64,000 nucleotides of DNA from Phycisphaerae bacterium (GTDB lineage: Bacteria > Planctomycetota > Phycisphaerae > UBA1845 > Fen-1342): contig JAJVHV010000017.1 in NCBI GenBank assembly GCA_022072445.1, positions 24,115 to 88,114 of the forward strand. The letters are read 5' to 3'. The notes beneath the pieces are model-generated. The model was not told the DNA's origin and made no database searches. It saw only the letters and a list, made by a program, of their open reading frames with translations. Positions within the stretch are counted from its first letter, which is position 1. The number at the start of each line of letters is the position of its first letter. The translations under genes were made by a program, and so were the position numbers. Positions 52,585 to 60,605 of the stretch are shown one piece after another.

Positions 52585-54393
52585 TCATCCCGGCGCCCGC
52601 TGCAGCGGAAACAGCAGCGCGTCGCGGATGCTCGGACTCCCCGTCAGCAGCATGCACAGCCGGTCGATGCCGATGCCCAGGCCGCCGGCCGGCGGCATGG
52701 CGTATTCCAGCGCTTCGCAGAAGTCCTCGTCCATCACCGCCATCGTCTCGTCGCCCTCGCCGCGAAGCTGGGCCGCCAGCGTCTCGCGCTGCACCGCCGG
52801 GTCGTTCAGCTCGCTGTACGCGTTGCCCATCTCCATGCCGTTGACAAAACACTCGAAGCGCAGCGCAAAGCGCGCGTCGGTCGGGTGCCGCTTGGTCAGC
52901 GGGCACAGCGGCGCCGGATAGTCGATCACAAACGTCGGGTTGATCAACTTCGGCTCGACGTAGTGCTCAAAAAGCGCCCCGATCACGACCGCGTCGTCCG
53001 CCTTCGACGGATCGAGCCCGATCTGTTTGCGGCGATGGAGTTCCGCAGCGCGGGCGCGAACCGCCGCCGTGTCGTCAATCGACAAGCCAACATGTTCGCC
53101 AAAAAGCTCGGCATAGCGCCGCCGCGGCCACGGCGGCGTGAAATCAAGCGCGTCCGAGGCGTCGGACCGGCCGCGCGATCCGTCATCTGAGTCACGCGCG
53201 TCGGCAGACGGGTCCGGATGCGCGGAAGAACCCGCGCCCTCACGGCCGCGGCTCGGATCCGATCCACGGTTGCGTGTCGAATCAGACCCCTCCGTCGCTC
53301 CGTCGCTTCGTCGCTCCGTCGCTCTCTCGCGCTTCGTTGCGATGCGATACGAGCCGATGACCTCCCTCGCCGCCCCCGCGATGATCGCCTCGCTGATCTC
53401 CATCATGTCGTGATAGTCGCCATACGCCTGGTACAGCTCCAACATCGTGAACTCGGGATTGTGCCGCGGGCTGATGCCCTCATTTCGAAAACACCGCGCG
53501 AACTCGTAGACGCGCTCCAGCCCGCCCACCAGACAGCGCTTGAGATACAGCTCCGGCGAAATCCGCAGATACAGCTCCATGTCCAGCGTGTTGTGATGCG
53601 TCGTGAACGGCCGCGCCGCCGCACCGCCGTAGATCGGCTGGAGCACCGGCGTCTCGACCTCGATGAAGCCGCGGGCGTGCAACACGCCGCGGATGTAGTC
53701 GATGATCTTCGCCCGCAGGATGAACTGCCGCTGCGACTCCGGATTCGCGAGCAAATCCACGTAACGCTTGCGGTAGCGCAGCTCGACGTCGCTCAGACCG
53801 TGCCACTTCTCCGGCGGCGGGCGCAGACACTTGCTCAGCATGGTCAAATGCGAGACCCAAAGCGTCAGCTCGCCGGTCTTGGTGCGGCCGAGGCGGCCCT
53901 CGGCGGCGACGATGTCGCCGAGGTCGAGCGTCTTGGCGATCTGCCACGCGATGGCTCCGGGCGGAAACACGGCTTCGCCGGGAAACGCAGTTGGGCCGGT
54001 CAACGCACCTTCGCCGGGCAACGCGGCTTCGCCAGGCAACGCAGTTGGGCCGGGCGGAACGTCCGCCCCGCCGGTGGTCACCGCGCCGCTTCGTCGCTCG
54101 CTGGCTTCCTCGATCGCCTTCTTCGACAGCGCCCACTGCAGTTCGCCGCTCCAGTCGCGCAGCGTCAGGAAGATCAGCTTTCCGGTGTCGCGGGCGAGGT
54201 GCAGGCGGCCGGCGGCGCGGAAGCGTGCCTGGGGCGATTCGTTGATCTGTCCTGGCTCGATGGCGAGCTTCTCGCCAGCGGCGCGGATGGCGGCGTTATG
54301 GGTCAGGCCCGGGAAACGCGCGCCATAGGGGTCGACGCCGAGGGCACGGACGGCGTCGAGCTTGTTCTTGCGGTCCTGAATCTGGTCGCTCAT
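52585..54393 (-). CDS. lysS: Lysyl-tRNA synthetase, class II
   Basis: A 602-residue protein, about 100 longer than usual. The OB-fold anticodon domain (ARFRAAGRLHLARDTGKLIF) and class II catalytic domain are complete: ETPVLQPIYGGAAARPFTTH, motif 2 GLERVYEFARCFRNEGISPR, HNPEFTMLELYQAYGDYHDM, and motif 3 [16 protein letters not shown]. Two low-complexity insertions, at about residues 101-145 (repeated PGEAALPGEG-like) and 351-414 (RERATERRSDGATEG and a Ser/Asp/Arg-rich run), account for the extra length. TATAGT lies seven bases before the ATG. Pieces of its 3' end recur downstream. Confidence 0.93.
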   Translation of the reverse strand: MSDQIQDRKNKLDAVRALGVDPYGARFPGLTHNAAIRAAGEKLAIEPGQINESPQARFRAAGRLHLARDTGKLIFLTLRDWSGELQWALSKKAIEEASERRSGAVTTGGADVPPGPTALPGEAALPGEGALTGPTAFPGEAVFPPGAIAWQIAKTLDLGDIVAAEGRLGRTKTGELTLWVSHLTMLSKCLRPPPEKWHGLSDVELRYRKRYVDLLANPESQRQFILRAKIIDYIRGVLHARGFIEVETPVLQPIYGGAAARPFTTHHNTLDMELYLRISPELYLKRCLVGGLERVYEFARCFRNEGISPRHNPEFTMLELYQAYGDYHDMMEISEAIIAGAAREVIGSYRIATKRERATERRSDGATEGSDSTRNRGSDPSRGREGAGSSAHPDPSADARDSDDGSRGRSDASDALDFTPPWPRRRYAELFGEHVGLSIDDTAAVRARAAELHRRKQIGLDPSKADDAVVIGALFEHYVEPKLINPTFVIDYPAPLCPLTKRHPTDARFALRFECFVNGMEMGNAYSELNDPAVQRETLAAQLRGEGDETMAVMDEDFCEALEYAMPPAGGLGIGIDRLCMLLTGSPSIRDALLFPLQRAPG

Positions 54394-54400
54394 GGGCGTC

Positions 54401-54406
54401 ACTATA
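54401..54406 (-). promoter_or_regulatory. -10 box of lysS (possible leaderless start)
   Basis: TATAGT read leftward, separated from the lysS ATG by seven bases (GACGCCC). Transcription would begin at or next to the ATG. No Shine-Dalgarno sequence is present and the -35 is poor. Confidence 0.45.
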
Positions 54407-54727
54407 TCCGAGCGCGCGATTTGGGTCGTGCGCCGAGACGGCCGGAGCGGCGGCGCGGGTTGTGCGGCACGGGCGGGCGTGGGTCCTGCGGCGCGGGCGG
54501 CTGCGGGTTTCTGGTCAGCGGCCGTGGCGCGGAGGCCGGGTCGGCGGCGCCAGGGGGCTGGGCGACGGGTGCGGCAGCGGCTGGCGATCAGGTTGAGCGT
54601 AGTCATGCTGATAGTGTAACACGAAAATCTAGAAAAGCAAGCTGTGCCGCGTTTTTCTGTTCCGCAATTTTCGCCGGCCGGTTATTCGGACGTGCGGCGG
54701 AGACCGAACCCCCGACGCTAGTCGGTG
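54407..54727. other. Upstream region of lysS, GC-rich
   Basis: A GC-rich stretch with GCGGC-type low complexity (54420-54600), open in the lysS frame but Pro/Ala/Arg-only and without a start signal, so I regard it as non-coding. An extra part-copy of the dispersed repeat (CCGAACCCCCGACGCTAGTC) lies at about 54705-54725. Confidence 0.4.
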
Positions 54728-54850
54728 CAATCCGAACCCCCGACGCAAGTCGGGGGCTGCAACGCCGCGGACGCCGCTGCGCCCTGGCAACGTTCCTGGC
54801 GCGGCACGCCCGCCCCGCCCCCGACCCCTCACTCGCGTGAGGGGTTCGGA
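54728..54850. repeat. Dispersed repeat, copy B
   Basis: CAATCCGAACCCCCGA, GCCCTGGCAACGTTCCTGGC, and a terminal near-palindrome CCCCTCACTCGCGTGAGGGG (54825-54844) plus TTCGGA occur in the same order as in copy A at 22247. Its end runs directly into the 19-base tandem array. Confidence 0.75.
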
Positions 54851-54980
54851 TGAGTCGCCGCTCGTCGGATGAGTCGCCGCTTGCCGGATGAGTCGCCGCT
54901 CGTCGGATGAGTCGCCGCTTGCCGGATGAGTCGCCGCTTGTCGGATGGGTCGCCGTTCGTCAGATGGGTCGCCGCTTGTC
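54848..54980. repeat. Seven tandem 19-base units
   Basis: Units of GGATGAGTCGCCGCT[CT]G[TC]C at exact 19-base spacing from 54848 to 54980; the last two have ATGGG for ATGAG. The final unit overlaps the recQ 3' end and forms its last codons (DKRRPI and stop). Confidence 0.9.
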
Positions 54981-57203
54981 GGGCGGCCCGATCCGGGCCG
55001 TCAGCGCCGCCCGGACGATCTTCAACGTCTCGTACGAAACCTCGCCATTCAGGTGCTCATGGAGCGGTGTCAGCGGCGTCGGGCCGAGCGTGTTGATGGC
55101 GGCGCAGACGCGTTGAAAGTCGGCCGGCGAGACCCACGGGGCGGTGTCGAACCCGGGCTGTGAAACGATGAACTCGCACAAATACTCGTTCACTGTGCTC
55201 GTGGCGCGCTGCACCGACTGCGCCACGTCGGCGACCGATCGGCCTCGGGCGAACATCTCAAGCGCCTGCTTTTTCGCCGGGCTGAGGGCTCGCGGCGGCG
55301 GCGGCGGCGCGGCGTGCGCAGCCCGCTGCCGGTGCTTGGCGGGCGGTTCGACGTCGGTCGAGAGCTGCTGCGCCTGGCAGTACGCGCGGATGCAGGCGAG
55401 GAACGGCTCGGCAAAGTCGGCCAGCTTCTGCTCGCCCACGCCGCGCACCTTACTCATCCCGGCCGGCGCCGTCGGGCGGCGCCGCGCCAGCTCGCGCAGC
55501 GTTGCGTCGTTGAAGATGACGAAGGGCGGAACGCCGCGCTGGGCGGCGAGTTCGCGCCGCAGGCCGCGCAGCGCGTCGAACAGGCCGCGGTCGACGCCCT
55601 CCCACGACTCGACGTCGAGGGTTCCGCGGCGCACGCCCGAGGCGCCGCGCTTGACGATGCGCACGCCGCGCTGTCCGCGCAGCACCTCCCACGACTGGGC
55701 ATTGAGCTTCAGGATGGGATACTCGTCGGTCGTGCGGTCGAGCAGGCCGAGATCGACGAGCTGGTGGACCGTGGCGCCGAGCGCCTTCTGCGGCTGGCCG
55801 CGCAGCAGGCCGAACGTGCTCAGCTTGTTGTGCCCAAGCTGGCGCACGCGTTCGGTGTTCTCGCCGAGCAGCACATCAACGACGTGCCGAGCGCCAAAGC
55901 GCTCCTGCACGCGGGCGACGCACGAAAGAATCTTCTGCGCGGTGACGGTCGCATCCTCGACGCCGTTCAGCTCGCCGAGGCACACGTCGCAGGCGCCGCA
56001 GCTGGCGTGTTCGTAGGTTTGGCCGAAGTAGTGAGAGAGCGCCCCATGCCGGCACTCGATGCTCGACGCGAAGCGCCGCATCTGCGCGAGCAGCGCCAGG
56101 GCCGTCTGGCGCACCTCCGCCGCCGCGGCACCATCCGACGCCGGGCCGAGCAGCCGCTCCCAGCGAATCGAGTCCGCTCCGGAATAGAGCAGCACACACT
56201 CGGCCTCAAGCCCGTCCCGCCCGGCCCGGCCGCACTCCTGCTGATAATGCTCGACCGATTTCGGCATCGCCGTGTGCAGCACGTAGCGCACGTCGCCGCG
56301 GTCAATGCCCATGCCGAAGGCCACCGTCGCGACGACGACGTCGATCGATTCGTCGGAGAAGCGCTCCTGCGTGCGGCGGCGCGGCTCGGCTTCCATGCCG
56401 GCGTGATAGTGCTCGGCGCGGATGCCGGCCGAGAGCAGGTACTCGGCCATGGCCTCGGTCTCGCGCCGGCTGATGCAGTAGACGATGCCGGCCTGCCCCG
56501 GATGCCGTCGGACAACCTCCAGCGTCTGCACGTAGCCGTCGTCGCGCGGGACGACGCGGAAGACCAGGTTGGGCCGGTCGAACCGGCCGACGAGCACGAG
56601 CGGATCGCGCAGCCTTAGCTGGGCGACGATGTCCGCGCGGACGCGCTGCGTCGCGGTCGCGGTAAACGCGTGGAGGCTCGCCGACGGAAATCGCCGTTTC
56701 AGGTCGGCGAGCTGCCGATACTCCGGGCGGAAGTCGTGCCCCCAGTGGCTGATGCAGTGCGCCTCGTCGATCGCGAACGCGCCGACGCGAATCTGCGATA
56801 GCACTCGCAGGAACGAGCTGCCCAGCAATCGCTCGGGCGCGACCAGCACCAGCCGGCAGCCGCCCGAGACGGCTGTCTGCTCCGCGTCGCTGCGCTCCTG
56901 CGGCGTGAGGCCGGAGTGGATCGCGACGGCGGGGTAGCCGCAGGCCCGCAGCGCGTCGACCTGGTCCTTCATCAGCGAGACCAGCGGCGAAACGACCACG
57001 TCGCAGCGCTCCGCCAGCACGGGCGGAACCTGATAGCAGATGGATTTGCCGCCGCCGGTCGGCATGACGACGAGCGAATCGCGTTGCTGCACGCCGGCGT
57101 TGATGGCTTCGTGCTGAAGCGGGCGCAGCGTGTCGTAGCCCCAATAGCGCTGGACGACTTCGAGGATTCGGGCAGCGTCGACCGCGGCATGGTCTGGCGG
57201 CAT
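54960..57203 (-). CDS. recQ: ATP-dependent DNA helicase RecQ
   Basis: A 747-residue 3'-5' helicase. Motif 0 YDTLRPLQHEAI, Walker A VMPTGGGKSICYQVP, Walker B DEAHCISHWGHDFRPEY, motif IV-VI region ATVAFGMGIDRGDVRYV and QQECGRAGRDG are all present. The zinc site (CRHG...CGACDVC), RQC winged helix and an HRDC domain (residues about 525-600) follow. The C-terminus adds an Ala/Pro linker and a second helix-turn-helix (FARGRSVADVAQSVQRATST), as in long bacterial RecQ forms. The last codons lie in a tandem repeat. It unwinds recombination and repair intermediates. Confidence 0.93.
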   Translation of the reverse strand: MPPDHAAVDAARILEVVQRYWGYDTLRPLQHEAINAGVQQRDSLVVMPTGGGKSICYQVPPVLAERCDVVVSPLVSLMKDQVDALRACGYPAVAIHSGLTPQERSDAEQTAVSGGCRLVLVAPERLLGSSFLRVLSQIRVGAFAIDEAHCISHWGHDFRPEYRQLADLKRRFPSASLHAFTATATQRVRADIVAQLRLRDPLVLVGRFDRPNLVFRVVPRDDGYVQTLEVVRRHPGQAGIVYCISRRETEAMAEYLLSAGIRAEHYHAGMEAEPRRRTQERFSDESIDVVVATVAFGMGIDRGDVRYVLHTAMPKSVEHYQQECGRAGRDGLEAECVLLYSGADSIRWERLLGPASDGAAAAEVRQTALALLAQMRRFASSIECRHGALSHYFGQTYEHASCGACDVCLGELNGVEDATVTAQKILSCVARVQERFGARHVVDVLLGENTERVRQLGHNKLSTFGLLRGQPQKALGATVHQLVDLGLLDRTTDEYPILKLNAQSWEVLRGQRGVRIVKRGASGVRRGTLDVESWEGVDRGLFDALRGLRRELAAQRGVPPFVIFNDATLRELARRRPTAPAGMSKVRGVGEQKLADFAEPFLACIRAYCQAQQLSTDVEPPAKHRQRAAHAAPPPPPRALSPAKKQALEMFARGRSVADVAQSVQRATSTVNEYLCEFIVSQPGFDTAPWVSPADFQRVCAAINTLGPTPLTPLHEHLNGEVSYETLKIVRAALTARIGPPDKRRPI

Positions 57204-57359
57204 GCCAGAATGCTAACATTCCCCTACCTTCGTGACAAGTCCGCTCGATGCGGCCTGGGCGTGCGGGCTCGTGGAACGGCCTCTACCATATCTGCGGCGT
57301 CTTCGCCTGCAGGGCCCCGAGCCGGCCCTGCCCGCACAATTGCCCGAGCCGACCAACGC

Positions 57360-58022
57360 ATGAGCGAACACGACCCGCCGCCGAAGCCTGAAACTGATGA
57401 TCCGCGGCGTGCCAAGCCGCACACGCCTGAGGCTGGCGCGCCACCGCCGCCGCCCTTGCCGCCGCACGACGAAATGTCCCCACCGCCGGGCGACGATCGA
57501 ACCCGGCCGCCGGATGATGATCGAACCCGCCCGCCGGATGATGATCGATCCCGCCCGCCGCGCGTGCATCCGATGAATTTCACGCTTGACGGGCTGCCCG
57601 AGCTGGACCAGTTCGCCGACGTCGAGCAGCGGCAGCGCGCTCTGCTGGAAATCGGCCGGGCCGCGGGCAACCCGCTCAAGTTCGATTGGTGGATCGCGGT
57701 CGGCGTACTCGTGGCGAGCGTGATCGGGGCGGCGATCGCGGCCCGCTACCTCGGCCGCGCGGTGGGACTGGCCGGCTGGCAGCGCGACGTGCTGCAGATG
57801 GGCGTCTGCTTCGCGGTCTTCGTCGTCGTGTTGCGCGGGCTGCACCGCTGGGGAGCGCGGGCCGATCTGCGCAGGAAGTTGCTGGAGGCCGGCGTTCCGG
57901 TGTGCCTCAGTTGCGGCTACTCACTTCGCGGACACGCACCCGACGCCGCCCGCTGCCCGGAGTGCGGCCGCCCGATCGACCCCGCGGTCCGCGCCGTCAT
58001 GCAGAAAGTCAATGCAGAATGA
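57360..58022 (+). CDS. Membrane protein with C-terminal zinc ribbon
   Basis: A 220-residue protein. The N-terminal 70 residues are Pro/Asp/Arg-rich and include three repeats of a 24-base unit (DDDRTRPP). Two membrane helices follow (WWIAVGVLVASVIGAAIAAR and VLQMGVCFAVFVVVLRGL). The C-terminus has a zinc ribbon, CLSCGYSLRGHAPDAARCPE plus CGRPI, a pattern common in planctomycete membrane proteins of unknown function. The last codons (NAE) are formed by the left arm of a long inverted repeat. Confidence 0.72.
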   Translation: MSEHDPPPKPETDDPRRAKPHTPEAGAPPPPPLPPHDEMSPPPGDDRTRPPDDDRTRPPDDDRSRPPRVHPMNFTLDGLPELDQFADVEQRQRALLEIGRAAGNPLKFDWWIAVGVLVASVIGAAIAARYLGRAVGLAGWQRDVLQMGVCFAVFVVVLRGLHRWGARADLRRKLLEAGVPVCLSCGYSLRGHAPDAARCPECGRPIDPAVRAVMQKVNAE

Positions 58023-58332
58023 AGAATGCAGAATGCAGAAGCGCCCTCATGATGCCTGACGTTGGTGCGCGCAGTCGGTGGCGGCGCGACACAGACCGCC
58101 GCGGGAGTCAATGCAAATTGCAGAAATGAAGGCGCGAAATGCATTGACCGCGCTTCTGCATTCTGCATTCTTCATTCTGCATTCCATGTCGCTGGACGAT
58201 GCCGCGCAGCCGGCGGTGCGCAGTCGGTGGCGGCGCGACACAGACCGCTGCGGGAGTCAATGCAGATTGCAGGAATGAAGGCGCGAAATGCATTGACCGC
58301 GCTTCTGCATTCTGCATTCTTCATTCTGCATT
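58011..58332. repeat. 34-base inverted repeat with a 148-base tandem duplication
   Basis: A left arm at 58011-58044 (begins AATGCAGAATGAAGAATGCA) is matched perfectly, in inverted form, at 58150-58183 and again at 58299-58332. The two right arms belong to tandem copies of a unit, 58071-58218 and 58219-58335, that start GCAGTCGGTGGCGGCGCGAC and differ at few bases. It fills the gap between two convergent genes and could form a 34-base-pair stem. Confidence 0.88.
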
Positions 58333-58338
58333 CCCAAC

Positions 58339-59145
58339 CTACCACGGCGTGCCGGCGGCCTGAAGCTCGCTCTCCGAATAGCTGGCGATCTGAAACAACT
58401 CCATCGCCCGCGGGCCATCGAGCGGCGTCAGCTCGTAAAGCACCAACCCATCCAGCGCCCGCGAAAAGAGATGCAGCCCCTCGGGCGGCTCAGGACGCGG
58501 CCCGGTGTCGGCGCTGGCCTGATCCGTAAAAACCACCACCGGCTTGCCCTCCACCTCGAAGAGCATGTAGAGCGTCTTGACGCTGAGGGTGTTCGAATTC
58601 GCCAGACCCAGCGGCTTCACACCCGCCGGCGCCGCCGCCAGCGTCAGCGGCGTGTTGAATCGCCGCCAGTACGCGGCCGCGAATTGCGTCTCGTTCTTGC
58701 AGACCCACTTCGGCTTGAATCCGGCGCGGACTTCGTCGGCGTAGACCGTCGCCATGGTGCGGTAAGGCGGCTGCCACGGCTCGCTCGCGGGCGTCGAGCC
58801 GCGCAGCGCTGCGGCGATCCACGCCCCGCCGCCCAGCGACAGGAAGATCACTGCGGCGGCCGCCAGCCCCGTCAGCGCATACGTGCGAAGCCGCAGCGTC
58901 ATGACGCGCTGCGCCGCGGCCGGTGCGGCCCGCCGCGCCCGCTCCAGCAGCTCGTCGGCCGAAACCGACGGACCGGCGAATCGTCGTCGCAGCGACTCGT
59001 CAATCTCAGCCTGAAGCCCGATCTCCCGCCGCAACGCCGGCTCGTCCGCGGCGCGCTGCTCCAGCTCGGCGCGGCCGGGCGGATCGAGCGACCCGTCCAG
59101 GTAGGCCGCCAGCCGGCGATCGAACTCGTCGCGTGGGACGCTCAC
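58339..59145 (-). CDS. Anti-sigma factor-like membrane protein
   Basis: A 268-residue protein. The N-terminal region (DEFDRRLAAYLDGSLDPPGR and LQAEIDESLRRRF) is like zinc-free anti-sigma domains. One membrane helix (TYALTGLAAAAVIFLSLGGG) lies near residue 95. The C-terminal part is periplasmic, with VCKNETQFAAAYWRRFN and VVVFTDQASADTG. It overlaps the sigma gene by four bases (ATGA), as partner pairs usually do. It would hold the sigma factor at the membrane. Confidence 0.8.
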   Translation of the reverse strand: MSVPRDEFDRRLAAYLDGSLDPPGRAELEQRAADEPALRREIGLQAEIDESLRRRFAGPSVSADELLERARRAAPAAAQRVMTLRLRTYALTGLAAAAVIFLSLGGGAWIAAALRGSTPASEPWQPPYRTMATVYADEVRAGFKPKWVCKNETQFAAAYWRRFNTPLTLAAAPAGVKPLGLANSNTLSVKTLYMLFEVEGKPVVVFTDQASADTGPRPEPPEGLHLFSRALDGLVLYELTPLDGPRAMELFQIASYSESELQAAGTPW

Positions 59146-59741
59146 GAGGCGGGTCGCTCCACAAATCCCGCGGCGCGATGCGCCAGGCGCTCGCGCAGAA
59201 ACTGCCGCGTGCGATGCACGTGGCTCATCGCGGTCCCTTCCGGAATTCCCAGCACTTCCGATATCTCGGTGTACTCCAGCTCTTCGATCGTCCGAAGCAG
59301 CAGGCAGGCACGGGCCGTCTCGCCCACCTGATTCAGGGCACGCATCATCTCGTCGTCGAAGTGCATCTGATCGCCGCTGATCCGTCCGTCGGCCGCCGTC
59401 ATCGGCGTCGTGCCGCCGTCGGCCCGTTCTTCCGCGATGTGCTCAAGCTCTGGCGACAAAGTCGTCTTTCGGCGGCGCTTGGACTCTTTTCGCAGGCGAT
59501 TCAGCGCCACGAACCGCACCGTCTGCCCCATCCAGGCCCGAAAACTCGTGCCCGGCTGATACTGCGCCAGCTTCCCCAGCGCGACGATCGCCGCATCCTG
59601 AACGATGTCCTCAGCCAACGCCGAATCACGCACGACTCCGACGGCGACGAGCCAAAGCGTCCGAAACGACTCGCGAAAGTGGGCCGCGAATTCGTCGGCC
59701 GTCAGCGGACCACTGGGCGCGCGCGGCGACGGCTCAAGCAT
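59142..59741 (-). CDS. ECF-type RNA polymerase sigma factor
   Basis: A 199-residue protein with sigma region 2 (ESFRTLWLVAVGVVRDSALA, EDIVQDAAIVALGKLAQYQP, FRAWMGQTVRFVALNRLRKE) and region 4 (LNQVGETARACLLLRTIEEL, EYTEISEVLGIPEGTAMSHV). No signal or membrane segment. The ATG at 59741 is preferred over a TTG four codons upstream. It is cotranscribed with its probable anti-sigma factor; target genes are unknown. Confidence 0.88.
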   Translation of the reverse strand: MLEPSPRAPSGPLTADEFAAHFRESFRTLWLVAVGVVRDSALAEDIVQDAAIVALGKLAQYQPGTSFRAWMGQTVRFVALNRLRKESKRRRKTTLSPELEHIAEERADGGTTPMTAADGRISGDQMHFDDEMMRALNQVGETARACLLLRTIEELEYTEISEVLGIPEGTAMSHVHRTRQFLRERLAHRAAGFVERPAS

Positions 59742-59796
59742 GAGTCGTTCCAACGGTGAATGTCACGTCACGCGAAGTGGCTTGCAACATACCTGT

Positions 59797-60357
59797 CTAT
59801 CCCGTCGCCAACGGGACGGTGGCCACAGACCGATAATGCACACCGCCCGGGCTGAGGACGCTTTCGAAGAGCGTCAGACGCTCCACCGTCTTTGCGGACG
59901 ATGGGCATGCCGACTGCGACCCGAGCACCGACGCGAGTAATCGTACACCGGATGCGTCTCGGCTGCGCGCCAGCGTGATGTGCGGTGTAAACGCCCGGCG
60001 CTCGCTTGGTATTCCCAGCTCAACCAGCGCGGAATCGGCCGCCGACAACCAGCGGGCGCAGCCCCGCGTGGGATCATCGACCCCGACCCAGAGGACGCGC
60101 GGCTGCTGGGGCGAAGGAAAGCCGCCCAGACCGCCGATCCGGATCGGAAACGGCTCGATGCCCGAAGCGGCGGTGGCCATGACCTCGATGATGCGCGGGA
60201 TGGTGGCATCAGGAATCTGGTCGAGGAATTTGAGCGTGACGTGGAGCTGCTGCGCAGTGCACCATCGGACGCCGCCGCGCGGCGGCTTGTGTGCGACCAG
60301 CGCCGCCAGCACGCGACGGATCGCCTCATCCAGCTCGATGGCGATGAAGCTGCGCAT
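59797..60357 (-). CDS. thpR: RNA 2',3'-cyclic phosphodiesterase (LigT/2H family)
   Basis: A 186-residue cytosolic enzyme of the 2H phosphoesterase family, with two H-x-[TS]-x motifs: LHVTLKFLDQIPDA near residue 39 and FTPHITLARSRD near residue 124. The N-terminus MRSFIAIELDEAIRRVL is typical. It opens cyclic phosphates on RNA and was first described as a 2'-5' RNA ligase. Length is normal. It lies 20 bases downstream of tRNA-Leu on the same strand. Confidence 0.9.
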   Translation of the reverse strand: MRSFIAIELDEAIRRVLAALVAHKPPRGGVRWCTAQQLHVTLKFLDQIPDATIPRIIEVMATAASGIEPFPIRIGGLGGFPSPQQPRVLWVGVDDPTRGCARWLSAADSALVELGIPSERRAFTPHITLARSRDASGVRLLASVLGSQSACPSSAKTVERLTLFESVLSPGGVHYRSVATVPLATG

Positions 60358-60376
60358 GGCCGGTCAAACCGTGGAA

Positions 60377-60460
60377 TGCGGCTGACTGGAGTCGAACCAG
60401 CACGATCTTGCGATCACAAGGACCTGAACCTTGCGCGTCTGCCAATTCCGCCACAGCCGC
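60377..60460 (-). tRNA. tRNA-Leu (anticodon CAG)
   Basis: An 84-base class II tRNA. Acceptor GCGGCTG pairs with CAGCCGC. The anticodon stem CAAGG/CCTTG encloses TTCAGGT, so the anticodon is CAG. A long variable arm follows, and the T-arm is CTGGTTCGACTCCAG. Discriminator A, CCA not encoded. Confidence 0.95.
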
Positions 60461-60605
60461 AGTCGTTGGGGCAGCTCCACGCCGTTCGTTGCCAAATCGA
60501 CGTGAACCCGTCATCATACGCGCCAGCGCATGACCGTCAAGTCCGCGGGCGACCTGTCACGCCGCCGGCCTCGACGGGCGCTCGAACACCGAGGGCGCCG
60601 TGCCC

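Noticed and set aside
54394..54606. N-terminal extension of lysS (71 codons)
   Set aside because: Pro/Ala/Arg-only translation, no start signal, and a -10 box immediately before the internal ATG.
54848..54980. Possible CRISPR array
   Set aside because: Units are contiguous with no unique spacers and no cas genes are near.
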